Shown piece after piece: positions 49,478 to 57,198 of a DNA stretch of 64,000 nt; positions within the stretch are counted from its first letter, which is position 1, and every line of letters starts with the position of its first letter. Below the pieces are notes generated by a model. It saw nothing but the letters and a program-made list of their open reading frames with translations. It searched no databases and was not told where the DNA came from. Source of the stretch: Foetidibacter luteolus (GTDB lineage Bacteria > Bacteroidota > Bacteroidia > Chitinophagales > Chitinophagaceae); contig NZ_VVIP01000059.1 of NCBI RefSeq assembly GCF_009650435.1, positions 346,450-410,449 of the forward strand. The letters run 5' to 3'. The translations under genes and the position numbers were made by a program.

Positions 49478-51094
49478 ATGAAACTTTTATACGTTCCCTT
49501 GGGCTGCTTGTTGATTGCAGCCTGTAACAACAGTGAAAACAAACCTGTTACCGCGATTTTGGGGAAGGATTCTGTAAATTCTCCGGTTAAAGACTCAGGC
49601 GCAGGCCAGGAACCTGCTAAGAACGTGCCCGACAGTAAAAAGCAAACTTCAAAACAAAGAACGCTCAAGAGGCCTCAACTACAGAACCTCTATGCAAATA
49701 AACCTATACATGGCGGGGATACAATTATGTTCACCGCAGTAAGCAATGATTCGCTGGATAAACAGCTATCTGCAGATATTCCCGCATCTGCTTATTTCCG
49801 AAGTTACTTTCTCAAACAGGAGCCAGCGGAGAGTTTTGAACTTTCTTTAAAAGAAAGAAAAACTTATATTACAAAAGGCGGTACGGAAATTACCATAGAT
49901 GCAGCGGACCTTGTTATGGAAGATGGCAGCCCGGTAAATGGAAATATTACTATTACCGTTAAAGAAATGCTGCGGCAGGAAGATATGCTGAAAATGCAGG
50001 CGCCAACAACAAGCAATGGGGAGTTGTTGGAGTCGGGAGGTTCCTGGTTAATAGAAGCAAAAAGCGGTGAAAGGAAAGTCAATGTAAAAAATGGCCGCAG
50101 CTACGCAATCTCGTTGCCTGATACAAGATATAATGGTTACGATGTTTTTTATGGAAATAATGCCCTGGATTCTGCCATTGATTGGAGTTTAAGTGAGGGG
50201 AAAAATGAGTTCAGCATCGGCGTGTACAGTATGTCTGGTGTTGGAATAACTGGTCACCTCTTTAAAAGGCATTCTTTCTCTTCAGACGATAGAACAGATG
50301 CTTTAAGTGCCAGTTTTGTGAACCAGGCCTGGATAATTACACCTACAACTATTCAGAAATACTCCATCAGGAAAAAGAAATTATTGATACAAGGTAAAGA
50401 AAGAATGTTTGCTGAAGAACGGTACAAATCATCAGAAATTTACCTGGCTGAAATGGAAAAAAAGGATATTGATTTCCTTGAACGTTTTTCCCGTCAGTGT
50501 TCCGTAGTTGAGTACATCAGGGACAACAGGTTTGCTTCCAACACCGGGTATATTTTGGAAAATGAATGGCAGGGAAAATTCTACCAGGTGGTTATAGATT
50601 CAACATTATTGGCAGGAACGAGCAGGCTATTTCCCGATGGATTAAGAAAGTCATTTTCAAAAAGGGTAGAAGGTTTTATAAAGGCAGCTATAATGGCCTC
50701 TGGCCAACCCGCTTCGTTAGTAAACAATAAGCCTGTTGCGTATGTAACCACGTTTGGCTGGATAAATTGCGACAGGTTTTATAAATCGCCTGGGCCTAAA
50801 ATGAATTATTATGCAAAGTTGTCAACCCCTAGTAAGCTTAGCGCTTTGCAACCATTTCTCCTGTTCAGGAATATCAAATCACTGCTTTCCGGCACGACGA
50901 GTAAAGGCCGCCTGCTTTTCTCAAAGATCCCTAAAGGAAACGAAGTAAAATGTATTGTGCTTGCGAGGGCAAATGATAAAACCCTTGTGGGAGCAACTGA
51001 TTATTTTAAGCTTGGGTCGCCTGATGAACCAGCGATGGTAACCTTACAAGAAAAGACCGATGCAGAGATTAAAAAACTGCTTAATGAATTGTAG
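49478..51094 (+). CDS. Large lipoprotein of unknown function
   Basis: A 538-residue lipoprotein: signal MKLLYVPLGCLLIAAC with lipobox LIAAC (Cys16). A linker rich in Lys, Ser and Pro (30-75) follows, then a region with TYITKGGTEITIDAADLVMEDGSPVNGNITITVKEML, which resembles a beta-sandwich or carboxypeptidase-like module. The C-terminal half has FGWINCDRFY and lacks any catalytic motif I know. Proteins of this layout occur in Bacteroidota as surface lipoproteins; no function is claimed. Codon use seems slightly more AT-rich than its neighbours. Confidence 0.78.
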   Translation: MKLLYVPLGCLLIAACNNSENKPVTAILGKDSVNSPVKDSGAGQEPAKNVPDSKKQTSKQRTLKRPQLQNLYANKPIHGGDTIMFTAVSNDSLDKQLSADIPASAYFRSYFLKQEPAESFELSLKERKTYITKGGTEITIDAADLVMEDGSPVNGNITITVKEMLRQEDMLKMQAPTTSNGELLESGGSWLIEAKSGERKVNVKNGRSYAISLPDTRYNGYDVFYGNNALDSAIDWSLSEGKNEFSIGVYSMSGVGITGHLFKRHSFSSDDRTDALSASFVNQAWIITPTTIQKYSIRKKKLLIQGKERMFAEERYKSSEIYLAEMEKKDIDFLERFSRQCSVVEYIRDNRFASNTGYILENEWQGKFYQVVIDSTLLAGTSRLFPDGLRKSFSKRVEGFIKAAIMASGQPASLVNNKPVAYVTTFGWINCDRFYKSPGPKMNYYAKLSTPSKLSALQPFLLFRNIKSLLSGTTSKGRLLFSKIPKGNEVKCIVLARANDKTLVGATDYFKLGSPDEPAMVTLQEKTDAEIKKLLNEL

Positions 51095-51137
51095 ATTTTA
51101 TCTTCAACCGTAGCAAATTTGTAATTATTTTGAATAA

Positions 51138-51228
51138 GGGCCAGAAAGTCGCCATGAAAACAGAACGTACAAGTGAGTGACACAACAGGCGATGCCATGA
51201 TAATCCTGTCGCCCGGCTCATAAAAAAT
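51138..51228 (+). repeat. R1 interspersed repeat, GTGACAC type
   Basis: GGGCCAGAAAGTCGCCATG, AAAACAGAACGTACAAGTGA, GTGACACAACAGGCGATGCC, ATGATAATCCTGTCGCCCGG, CTCATAAAAAAT. CAGGCGAT and its near-complement in ATCCTGTCGCC can pair. It lies just upstream of the ribosomal-protein operon promoter. Confidence 0.85.
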
Positions 51229-51262
51229 CTTGCTCAACACTTGTTCAATTCAATCAAATACT

Positions 51263-51270
51263 TACCTTTG
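51263..51270 (+). promoter_or_regulatory. -7 promoter element of rplKAJL
   Basis: TACCTTTG with a TTG 19 bases upstream (51241-51243), matching the -33/-7 spacing known for Bacteroidota. It is 110 bases upstream of rplK. Confidence 0.7.
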
Positions 51271-51315
51271 CCGCCCCAAAAAGTTCTTTTTAGATAAGAC
51301 TAATTGAATTTGGGA

Positions 51316-51356
51316 GTCCTTCGACAAGCTCAGGATGACATCCGGCGAGTAAGGAC
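51316..51356 (+). promoter_or_regulatory. Structured leader of the rplK operon
   Basis: In the mRNA leader GTCCTT (51316-51321) can pair with AAGGAC (51351-51356), enclosing the hairpin GGATGACATCC (51333-51343). This may be a control structure for L11/L1 autoregulation. CCTTCGACAAGCTCAGGATG also looks like a dispersed repeat word, so the call is tentative. Confidence 0.4.
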
Positions 51357-51380
51357 GTTTGAACCAATAAAATTGAAACA

Positions 51381-51824
51381 ATGGCTAAAGAAATTTCAAC
51401 TTACGTTAAGTTGCAGGTAAAAGGCGGCCAAGCCAACCCTGCACCGCCCGTAGGCCCTGCACTGGGTTCTAAAGGTGTGAACATCATGGAGTTCTGCAAA
51501 CAGTTTAACGCCAGAACCCAGGACAAAATGGGAAAAATCCTCCCTGTTCTCCTCACAGTTTATACAGACAAGTCGTTCGACTTTGTTATCAAAACCGCTC
51601 CCGCTTCTATCCAGCTACTGGAAGCAGCTAAAGTTCAAAAAGGTTCCAAGGAAAGTAACCGCGCAAAAGTTGGTAAAGTTACCTGGGCACAGGTTGAGGC
51701 TATCGCCAAAGACAAAATGCCCGATCTTAACTGTTTTACCATTGAGAGTGCGATGAAAATGGTAGCCGGTACAGCCCGCAGTTTGGGCCTTACCATTGAT
51801 GGCGCCGCTCCTTGGGAAAATTAA
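51381..51824 (+). CDS. rplK: 50S ribosomal protein L11
   Basis: A 147-residue L11, part of the GTPase-associated centre of the large subunit. The N-terminal domain shows VKLQVKGGQANPAPPVGPALGSKGVNIMEFCKQFNART, with the flexible Pro-rich hinge. The C-terminal rRNA-binding domain ends GTARSLGLTIDG. Start and length are standard. It is the first gene of the unit; nusG, expected directly upstream in most bacteria, is absent. A 110-base leader precedes it. Confidence 0.98.
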   Translation: MAKEISTYVKLQVKGGQANPAPPVGPALGSKGVNIMEFCKQFNARTQDKMGKILPVLLTVYTDKSFDFVIKTAPASIQLLEAAKVQKGSKESNRAKVGKVTWAQVEAIAKDKMPDLNCFTIESAMKMVAGTARSLGLTIDGAAPWEN

Positions 51825-51846
51825 TTAACACTAAACTTTTTGTACA

Positions 51847-52542
51847 ATGGCAAAGCTTAATAAAAAAAGAAAAGTAGCGGAAGCGAAAATTGATAAAACA
51901 AAAATCTATTCTTTAAAAGATGCGTCTGCACTGGTGAAAGACATTAACACCACTAAGTTTGACGCTTCTGTTGACCTGCACATACGCCTGGGTGTTGACC
52001 CTAAGAAGGCCGACCAGCAGGTTCGTGGCACCGTAACTCTTCCCCACGGTACCGGTAAAACAAAACGCGTATTGGTTTTGTGCACCCCCGATAAAGAAGA
52101 ATCTGCAAAAGCAGCTGGTGCTGACTTTGTGGGCCTGGATGAGTTCATTACCAAAATTGAAGGCGGCTGGACTGATGTAGACGTTATTGTGGCTACGCCT
52201 TCTGTAATGCCTAAAATTGGTAAACTGGGTAAAATATTGGGCCCCCGTAACCTGATGCCCAACCCCAAAACAGGTACTGTTACCAACGATGTGGCAGCCG
52301 CTGTTAACGAGGTAAAAGGTGGTAAAATTGCGTTTAAAGTTGATAAAGCCGGTATTGTACACGCTTCTATCGGCCGCGTATCTTTTGCCCCGGAAAAAAT
52401 TGCCGCTAATGCGCATGAGTTAATTAACTCCATCATAAAACTGAAACCAGCTACCGCTAAAGGTGTTTACCTGAAAGGTTTAAGCATGGCCAGCAGCATG
52501 AGCCCCGGCATAGCCATCGAAACAAAATCATTAATGAACTAA
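51847..52542 (+). CDS. rplA: 50S ribosomal protein L1
   Basis: A 231-residue L1, forming the L1 stalk and, in many bacteria, repressing its own operon. Signatures: VDLHIRLGVDPKKADQQVRG, TVTLPHGTGKTKRVLV, MPKIGKLGKILGPRNLMPNPKTGTVT (the L1 signature) and GKIAFKVDKAGIVHASIG. Starts 22 bases after rplK. It is followed by a 48-base spacer with a hairpin before rplJ. Confidence 0.98.
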   Translation: MAKLNKKRKVAEAKIDKTKIYSLKDASALVKDINTTKFDASVDLHIRLGVDPKKADQQVRGTVTLPHGTGKTKRVLVLCTPDKEESAKAAGADFVGLDEFITKIEGGWTDVDVIVATPSVMPKIGKLGKILGPRNLMPNPKTGTVTNDVAAAVNEVKGGKIAFKVDKAGIVHASIGRVSFAPEKIAANAHELINSIIKLKPATAKGVYLKGLSMASSMSPGIAIETKSLMN

Positions 52543-52544
52543 TC

Positions 52545-52590
52545 CTGGTGATCCCGCAAGGGAAGTGACCCGGGTTCTTAAAAGTTAGTT
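52545..52590 (+). promoter_or_regulatory. rplJ leader, likely L10 binding site
   Basis: GATCCCGCAAGGGAAGTGAC, then CCGGGTTC. CCC and GGG pairs fold a small hairpin directly upstream of rplJ, in the place where L10 leaders sit in other bacteria. Confidence 0.35.
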
Positions 52591-53124
52591 ATGACTAAAG
52601 ACCAGAAAAATGAAGTGATTGAAATTCTTAAAGAGAAATTCAACCAATATAACAACTTCTATGTTGCCAATACGGAAGCCCTTACAGTAGCACAGGTAGG
52701 TAAGCTGCGCCGTATTTGCTTTGATAAAAAAGTAGAAATGAAGGTGGCTAAAAACACCCTCATCCGCAAAGCCCTGGAATCAATTGATGAAAAAAGGTAC
52801 GAAGGCGTTTACGAAAGCCTGAACGGTGTTACCGCCCTGCTTTTCAGCGAAAATGCAAAAGAGCCGGCTTTGATCATCAGTTCTTTTCGCAAAGATGCGA
52901 ATACTGAAAAGCCCATCTTGAAAGCTGCTTACATAGACAGCGATGTATTTGTTGGCAACGACCAGTTGGAAACACTGAAATCTCTGAAAAGCAAGCAAGA
53001 CCTTATCGGCGAGATCATTGGCTTACTGCAGTCTCCTGCAAAGAATGTTATCAGCGGCCTGAACGCTGGTGGCAAGCTGGCCAGCCTGGTAAAAGCGCTG
53101 GAAGAAAGAGGAGCCGAAGCTTAA
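52591..53124 (+). CDS. rplJ: 50S ribosomal protein L10
   Basis: A 177-residue L10, base of the L7/L12 stalk. The N-terminal domain EVIEILKEKFNQYNNFYVANTEALTVAQVGKLRRICF and VEMKVAKNTLIRKAL are clear; the C-terminal helix (NAGGKLASLVKALEERG) binds L7/L12 dimers. Start standard. The gap to rplL is 162 bases and contains repeat-like sequence, longer than usual. Confidence 0.97.
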   Translation: MTKDQKNEVIEILKEKFNQYNNFYVANTEALTVAQVGKLRRICFDKKVEMKVAKNTLIRKALESIDEKRYEGVYESLNGVTALLFSENAKEPALIISSFRKDANTEKPILKAAYIDSDVFVGNDQLETLKSLKSKQDLIGEIIGLLQSPAKNVISGLNAGGKLASLVKALEERGAEA

Positions 53125-53137
53125 GAAGAATAGCCAT

Positions 53138-53171
53138 GAGTAATGAACTGTGGGCTGTGCGGGTATTACTC
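53138..53171 (+). repeat. Hairpin and simple repeat between rplJ and rplL
   Basis: GAGTAAT (53138-53144) pairs with ATTACTC (53165-53171). Directly after it lies AGCTTATAGCTAAAAGCTCG and TAGCTTATAA, a simple repeat. The spacer then carries CCTCCGCC and GGCGG arms before rplL. Confidence 0.55.
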
Positions 53172-53286
53172 ACAGCTTATAGCTAAAAGCTCGTAGCTTA
53201 TAAAATAACCGGTCCAGCCTGAGGACTGATTTAAACAAGTTTTTTTAAACCTCCGCCGGAGCGCAGGCAATGAAGGCGGAAAAAAT

Positions 53287-53670
53287 TTGAAAACAATGGC
53301 AGACTTAAAAGCATTTGCTGAACAACTGGTTAACTTAACAGTAAAAGAAGTTAACGAATTAGCTAAAATTTTGAAAGAAGAGTACGGCATCGAGCCGGCT
53401 GCTGCTGCAGTAGCTGTTAGCGCTGGTCCCGCTGCTGCTGCACCTGTTGCTGAAGAAAAAACCGCTTTCGACGTAATCCTGAAAAGTGGTGGCGCTAACA
53501 AACTGCAGGTAGTTAAGATTGTTAAAGATCTTACCGGCCTTGGTTTGAAAGAAGCTAAAGAACTGGTAGACGGTGCTCCTAAAGCAGTTAAAGAAGGCGT
53601 AGCTAAAGCTGAAGCCGACGACCTGGCTGCTAAACTGAAAGAAGCCGGTGCTGATGTAGAAATCAAATAA
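53287..53670 (+). CDS. rplL: 50S ribosomal protein L7/L12
   Basis: A 127-residue L7/L12, the stalk protein that recruits translation factors. N-terminal dimer domain (KAFAEQLVNLTVKEVNELA), Ala/Gly-rich hinge (AAAAVAVSAGPAAAAPVAEE), and the C-terminal domain with FDVILKSGGANKLQVVKIVKDLTGLGLKEAKELVDGAP. The frame is complete. rpoB, which normally follows, is not here; the next gene, on the opposite strand, is a sensor kinase. Confidence 0.98.
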   Translation: MKTMADLKAFAEQLVNLTVKEVNELAKILKEEYGIEPAAAAVAVSAGPAAAAPVAEEKTAFDVILKSGGANKLQVVKIVKDLTGLGLKEAKELVDGAPKAVKEGVAKAEADDLAAKLKEAGADVEIK

Positions 53671-53687
53671 TTCTTCTGAAGCTTAAT

Positions 53688-53729
53688 AACCAAAGAACCT
53701 CATCCTGCAAAGGGTGGGGTTCTTTGGTT
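53688..53729 (+). terminator. Hairpin terminator after rplL
   Basis: AACCAAAGAACC (53688-53699) pairs with GGTTCTTTGGTT (53718-53729), extended inward by GG/CC pairs. There is no long T run, so it may be a terminator or a 3'-end stabilising structure. Confidence 0.6.
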
Positions 53730-53861
53730 ATGGGTGGATGCTTGGTAAATGGCAGGTGGTAGAGGCAGCCGGTTATAAAACCTCGCTTTTTACATCGTAC
53801 ATCTCACATCAAAAATCCAACATATCAAGGGTACTTCGTACTTCAACTTTCGTACTTGCTT

Positions 53862-54018
53862 TAGGGGGTGCCCCCAAGCTGCGCAAGGGGTCGGGCAGAA
53901 CTGCGTTCGCAACCTTCGTCAAAGCAACATTTAGTTGCTTTTCCTTGCTTGTGCTGCAAGTCCTCGCCACTCGTTCCTCGTGGCTGTGGGCTTTCCGCTT
54001 CAATCCCTCACCCGAAAG
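53862..54018 (+). repeat. R2 repeat with internal insert
   Basis: GGGGGTGCCCCCAAGC, TGCGCAAGGGGTCGGGC, then a roughly 96-base insert beginning AGAACTGCGTTCGCAACC and including AGTTGCTTTTCCTTGC and CCTCGCCACTCGTTCCTCG, before CTTTCCGCTTCAATCCCTCA. The CTCCGGCAC to CACCGGGG part is lost. Close relative of the 25195 copy. Confidence 0.85.
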
Positions 54019-54098
54019 TGTAACCTGCTGCTTTTTTGTAGAAAAGTGCAGGCTTAACAAGCTGCAAAGTCTTTTTAAAAACTGCAGTCAACTTCAAC

Positions 54099-55613
54099 TT
54101 ATAACTTTCCTACTTTGGAAGTGGCGCTGTCTTTAAAAAACTCATCCCCCGGCTTGCTGTTGGTATTTGAATGGCCCTGTTTTTTGAAGGCGATAGAAAA
54201 AGTGGCGCCTTTGCCTAATTCACTTGCTACATCTATATTGGCCTGGTGCAGGTTAAGAATGGTAAATACGGAAGAAAGGCCTAAGCCAAGGCCACTCTTT
54301 TTAAGTGTGGAAAAAGGTTCAAAAAGCCTGGGCATAAAATCTTTAGGTATGCCGCAGCCATTATCGGTTATTTCCAGGATGTAGCAATCCTCATCATTTT
54401 TAATGGTAATATCCAGAAGTTTGCCTTCGGTACCCTGCATAGCATCTACGGCGTTGATAATAAGATTACCCAGTGCAATCTTAAGCTTCTGCCTGTCAGC
54501 AAGTACCAACGGGGTGCCTGCATCGTAATGCCTGGTCACCTGTATGTTGTTCATGGCAAGGCTGTCCTGCGAAGCTGAAAGCGCTTCTTCCAGCAGTTCT
54601 TTTAAAGAGGCCAGCTCAAAATCGAAATTGGTTGATTTGGTGGAGTCAATAAGTTGGGAGATAAGGTGGTTAATACGGCCGGAGTTGCGGCGTATAATAT
54701 CCAGCAACACTTTATCCTCTTCGTCGCTAACCTGCTGTATAAGGCTGTCTGCCGCAAGTTCTATATTGGTTAAAGGGTTACGTATTTCATGCCCCAGCAT
54801 GCGTATCAGCTTTTCCGTTGCATCCATCTTCTGCATCTGCATGTTTACATTTTCCGCACGTTTTAATTCCGTAATGTCCCTTAAAATGCAGTGGTATAAT
54901 TCCTGTTCCTCGTAATTTATCTTGGAGATGGTAAGCAGGCAAACCCTGTTACGTTGCCGTTCTGTTTTAACGTCTATTTCAAGGTTATTAATATGCTCAT
55001 TGTTTTCCAGGGAGTGGTATAATGCACGTCCTGTTTTTCCTTCTTTTAAGAAATGATAAAGGTTATGTGTGGTTAGTGTTTCTTCATCCGTTTCAAAAAG
55101 CATGCAGGCCGCATTGTTTACTTCTCTCAAAAACAAAAACCGGTCTGCTATAAAGATGGCATCCGCGGATTTTTCAAACAGGCTGCGGTACTTGTTTTCG
55201 CTCTCCTTTATAGTTGCCACAGCCTTGCTCCTGTCAAGCGCATACCTTATGCAGCGTTCCAGTTTTTCGGCATTCAGTTCGGCTTTAACAAGGTAGTCTG
55301 TTGCGCCACGTTCCATTGCCTGTATATCCACGTTGCGGCTACCCTTACCGGTAAGAACGATAACCGGCGCATTGAACCCGAACTTGCGCATTTCTTCCAA
55401 TAACTGAAGCGCCGTGCTTTCGCCCAGCCTGTAATCAACAAAATACAGGTCGTAGGCATTGTCGGCCATTTTAAACAGCGCTTTGGAGTAATCGTCGCAC
55501 CATTCCACCAGCAGGCGTTCATCCCCGGTTTCGCGGATGTAATTGCTGAAAAGGAAAAAATCAATTTCATCATCTTCTACCAGTAATATCCTTATTTTGT
55601 TGTCCTGGCTCAT
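54099..55613 (-). CDS. Hybrid receiver-PAS-histidine kinase
   Basis: A 504-residue signalling protein. Order: receiver domain (1-125) with LLVEDDEIDFF, phospho-Asp in YFVDYRLG and Lys in ATDYLVKAE; PAS domain (about 140-255) with FEKSADAIFIADRFLFLREVN; HisKA with phospho-His in RMLGHEIRNPLTNIE (about 280); HATPase with NLIINAVDAM, DNGCGIPKDF and SGLGLGLSSVF. No membrane segment, so it is cytoplasmic. Its ATG overlaps the stop of the kinase before it by four bases (55610-55613), which points to translational coupling. The input signal is unknown; its receiver is a likely target of the partner kinase. Confidence 0.94.
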   Translation of the reverse strand: MSQDNKIRILLVEDDEIDFFLFSNYIRETGDERLLVEWCDDYSKALFKMADNAYDLYFVDYRLGESTALQLLEEMRKFGFNAPVIVLTGKGSRNVDIQAMERGATDYLVKAELNAEKLERCIRYALDRSKAVATIKESENKYRSLFEKSADAIFIADRFLFLREVNNAACMLFETDEETLTTHNLYHFLKEGKTGRALYHSLENNEHINNLEIDVKTERQRNRVCLLTISKINYEEQELYHCILRDITELKRAENVNMQMQKMDATEKLIRMLGHEIRNPLTNIELAADSLIQQVSDEEDKVLLDIIRRNSGRINHLISQLIDSTKSTNFDFELASLKELLEEALSASQDSLAMNNIQVTRHYDAGTPLVLADRQKLKIALGNLIINAVDAMQGTEGKLLDITIKNDEDCYILEITDNGCGIPKDFMPRLFEPFSTLKKSGLGLGLSSVFTILNLHQANIDVASELGKGATFSIAFKKQGHSNTNSKPGDEFFKDSATSKVGKL

Positions 55614-56650
55614 GCTTGTAATTTTTCCGGTAAAAGAATATAAATAGTACAGCCATCTTCACCCGTTGAAACTGCCGTAATATACCCCTGGTGGTTCTCT
55701 GCTATCTTCCTGCAAATACTAAGCCCCAAACCAGCCCCGGGGTAGGCACTCTTGCCATTAAGCTTAACAAACGGGTTGAATATTTTTTCCTGCATTTCAG
55801 GGTTAAAACCAATGCCGTTGTCTTTTAAACTAACCCGGTGGTAGCGCTGCATTTCCGGGCCTGCTTTTACATTGTCTGAACTGATTTCTACAATACAATT
55901 GTCGCCGTTTTTTTTAAACTTAAACGCATTGTTAAGCAGGTTGATAAAAAGCAATTTCAACTGGCCAGGGATGCCCCTTACAACAGGCAGCATATTATTC
56001 ATCCGTAACGTTATATGACTGCCGTTAGCGTTTAATTCATTTGCCGCTAGTTCGCTGATGATGGTATTAAGGTTGCAATCTTCAAAACTATTGATGGTAT
56101 TGTGGGTATCGTATAATGAAGCTAAGCCTTTTGTAAGGGCCGACAGTTCTGCTGAAACTGTTTGTATGCGCTGCAGGTAGGCGGACAAATCTCCCTGCGG
56201 ATGGTGTACAAGCCTGTCTGAAAGTGCTGATAATTTGCGTACAGGAGATTGCAGGTCGTGTAAGGCCAGGTCGAAAAACTCGTTTCTTTCATTGCTGTAA
56301 AACAAGGTAAGCTGCTGTAATAAACTGGCCAATGCTTTATGACCTGCAGTTTCATCCGCGGCATTAATAATTACAAGCAGCAGATCTACATTTATGCGGC
56401 GGGCATGCATAAACGGTGTATCGTATTCGTAAAATTCAAAACTCTGTGGCAGGCTGAAACTATAGGCCTGTCCATTTTTTAATTGCAGGCATTTATCCCA
56501 TTCCGGTTGAATGGCAGACAGGAAAGATTCCGTGAAAGGATTTGCCCCCCCGGAATTGACCACTTTTTTGCCGGTTGTATTATACAAAAAAATGTGGCCT
56601 TCTACAGACAAGCCATCATGAATACTGGATATCGGTGTTTCAAAATGCAT
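55610..56650 (-). CDS. Sensor histidine kinase
   Basis: A 346-residue cytoplasmic kinase without transmembrane segments. Residues 1-130 form an unrecognised sensor region, then the phosphoacceptor helix with LALHDLQSPVRKLSALS (His in HDLQSP), and HATPase with LLNNAFKFKKNG, DNGIGFNPEM and GAGLGLSICRKIAENHQG. The H-D-L-Q-S-P form is that of phytochrome-like kinases in cyanobacteria and Bacteroidota. It is the middle gene of a three-gene operon and shares ATGA with the next gene. Stimulus unknown. Confidence 0.93.
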   Translation of the reverse strand: MHFETPISSIHDGLSVEGHIFLYNTTGKKVVNSGGANPFTESFLSAIQPEWDKCLQLKNGQAYSFSLPQSFEFYEYDTPFMHARRINVDLLLVIINAADETAGHKALASLLQQLTLFYSNERNEFFDLALHDLQSPVRKLSALSDRLVHHPQGDLSAYLQRIQTVSAELSALTKGLASLYDTHNTINSFEDCNLNTIISELAANELNANGSHITLRMNNMLPVVRGIPGQLKLLFINLLNNAFKFKKNGDNCIVEISSDNVKAGPEMQRYHRVSLKDNGIGFNPEMQEKIFNPFVKLNGKSAYPGAGLGLSICRKIAENHQGYITAVSTGEDGCTIYILLPEKLQA

Positions 56651-56760
56651 TAGGCCGCAGGTATATAATTAAATTGTAGGTTATGCTAAAATCATACCCA
56701 TTTATTAAATTAGTTAAAATTCAAACAGATACGGCTTAAATTTTACGGAGGGTGGACAAA

Positions 56761-57198
56761 TCAGCTATTGCAAAAGCTGGTCATATATCTTACTGCTTCC
56801 TGCAGCGATTTCATATCAGAAGGCTTTACCAGGTAATCGCTGGCACCAAGTTCAATACAATGTGTTTTGTAGGCATTAGAGCCGGATGTACTCCATACAA
56901 CCTTGGGAATGGCCATATACCTTTTTTCATTGCTTAGCCATTTCAGTATTTCGCTGGCATTAAGGCCGGGCATGTTATAATCCAGGATTACCAGGCAGGG
57001 CAAACCTTCGTCAGGAAGCGAATCCAGGTATTCCAGCAGCTTTTTGCCATTGTCAATGTGAACGATCACGAATTTTTCATCCAGCGCTATTAACGCTTCT
57101 TCCAGCATTTCCTGGTCATCAATATCGTCTTCCCCGGAAAGAATCAGCTTGCTGCCCTGTGTTGCAGCGGATGGGTGAACATTCAGTGTGTTTTTCAC
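56761..57198 (-). CDS. Single-domain response regulator
   Basis: A 145-residue receiver-only protein. The acidic pocket is GEDDIDDQEML, the phospho-Asp is in VILDYNMPG, the Thr/Ser in VVWSTSGS and the Lys in ASDYLVKPSD. No output domain, so it acts by protein contact or as a phosphate relay. Probable first gene of the unit with the two kinases (gap 110 bases to the kinase). It is of the CheY/Rcp1 type, which fits the HDLQSP-type kinase. Confidence 0.93.
   Translation of the reverse strand: MKNTLNVHPSAATQGSKLILSGEDDIDDQEMLEEALIALDEKFVIVHIDNGKKLLEYLDSLPDEGLPCLVILDYNMPGLNASEILKWLSNEKRYMAIPKVVWSTSGSNAYKTHCIELGASDYLVKPSDMKSLQEAVRYMTSFCNS

Larger units (their letters stand above)
53671..54098. other. 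Intergenic gap with terminator, simple repeats and R2
   Basis: About 430 bases after rplL: a long hairpin (53688-53729), ACATCTCACATC and TACTTCGTACTTC words (53785-53860) and an R2 copy with insert (53862-54018). No rpoB remnant was seen. Confidence 0.7.

Noticed and set aside
51310..51345. CCTTCGACAAGCTCAGGATG as a known dispersed repeat
   Set aside because: I recall similar words in other genomes, but only one copy is in this window, so I list it only as part of the leader.
51241..51380. tRNA gene in the rplK leader, as tRNA-Trp often precedes secE-nusG
   Set aside because: No cloverleaf, no T-loop word and no acceptor CCA; only the operon leader structure.
53714..54136. 140-codon plus-strand frame after rplL
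   Set aside because: Covers simple repeats and R2; no remnant of rpoB or other family.
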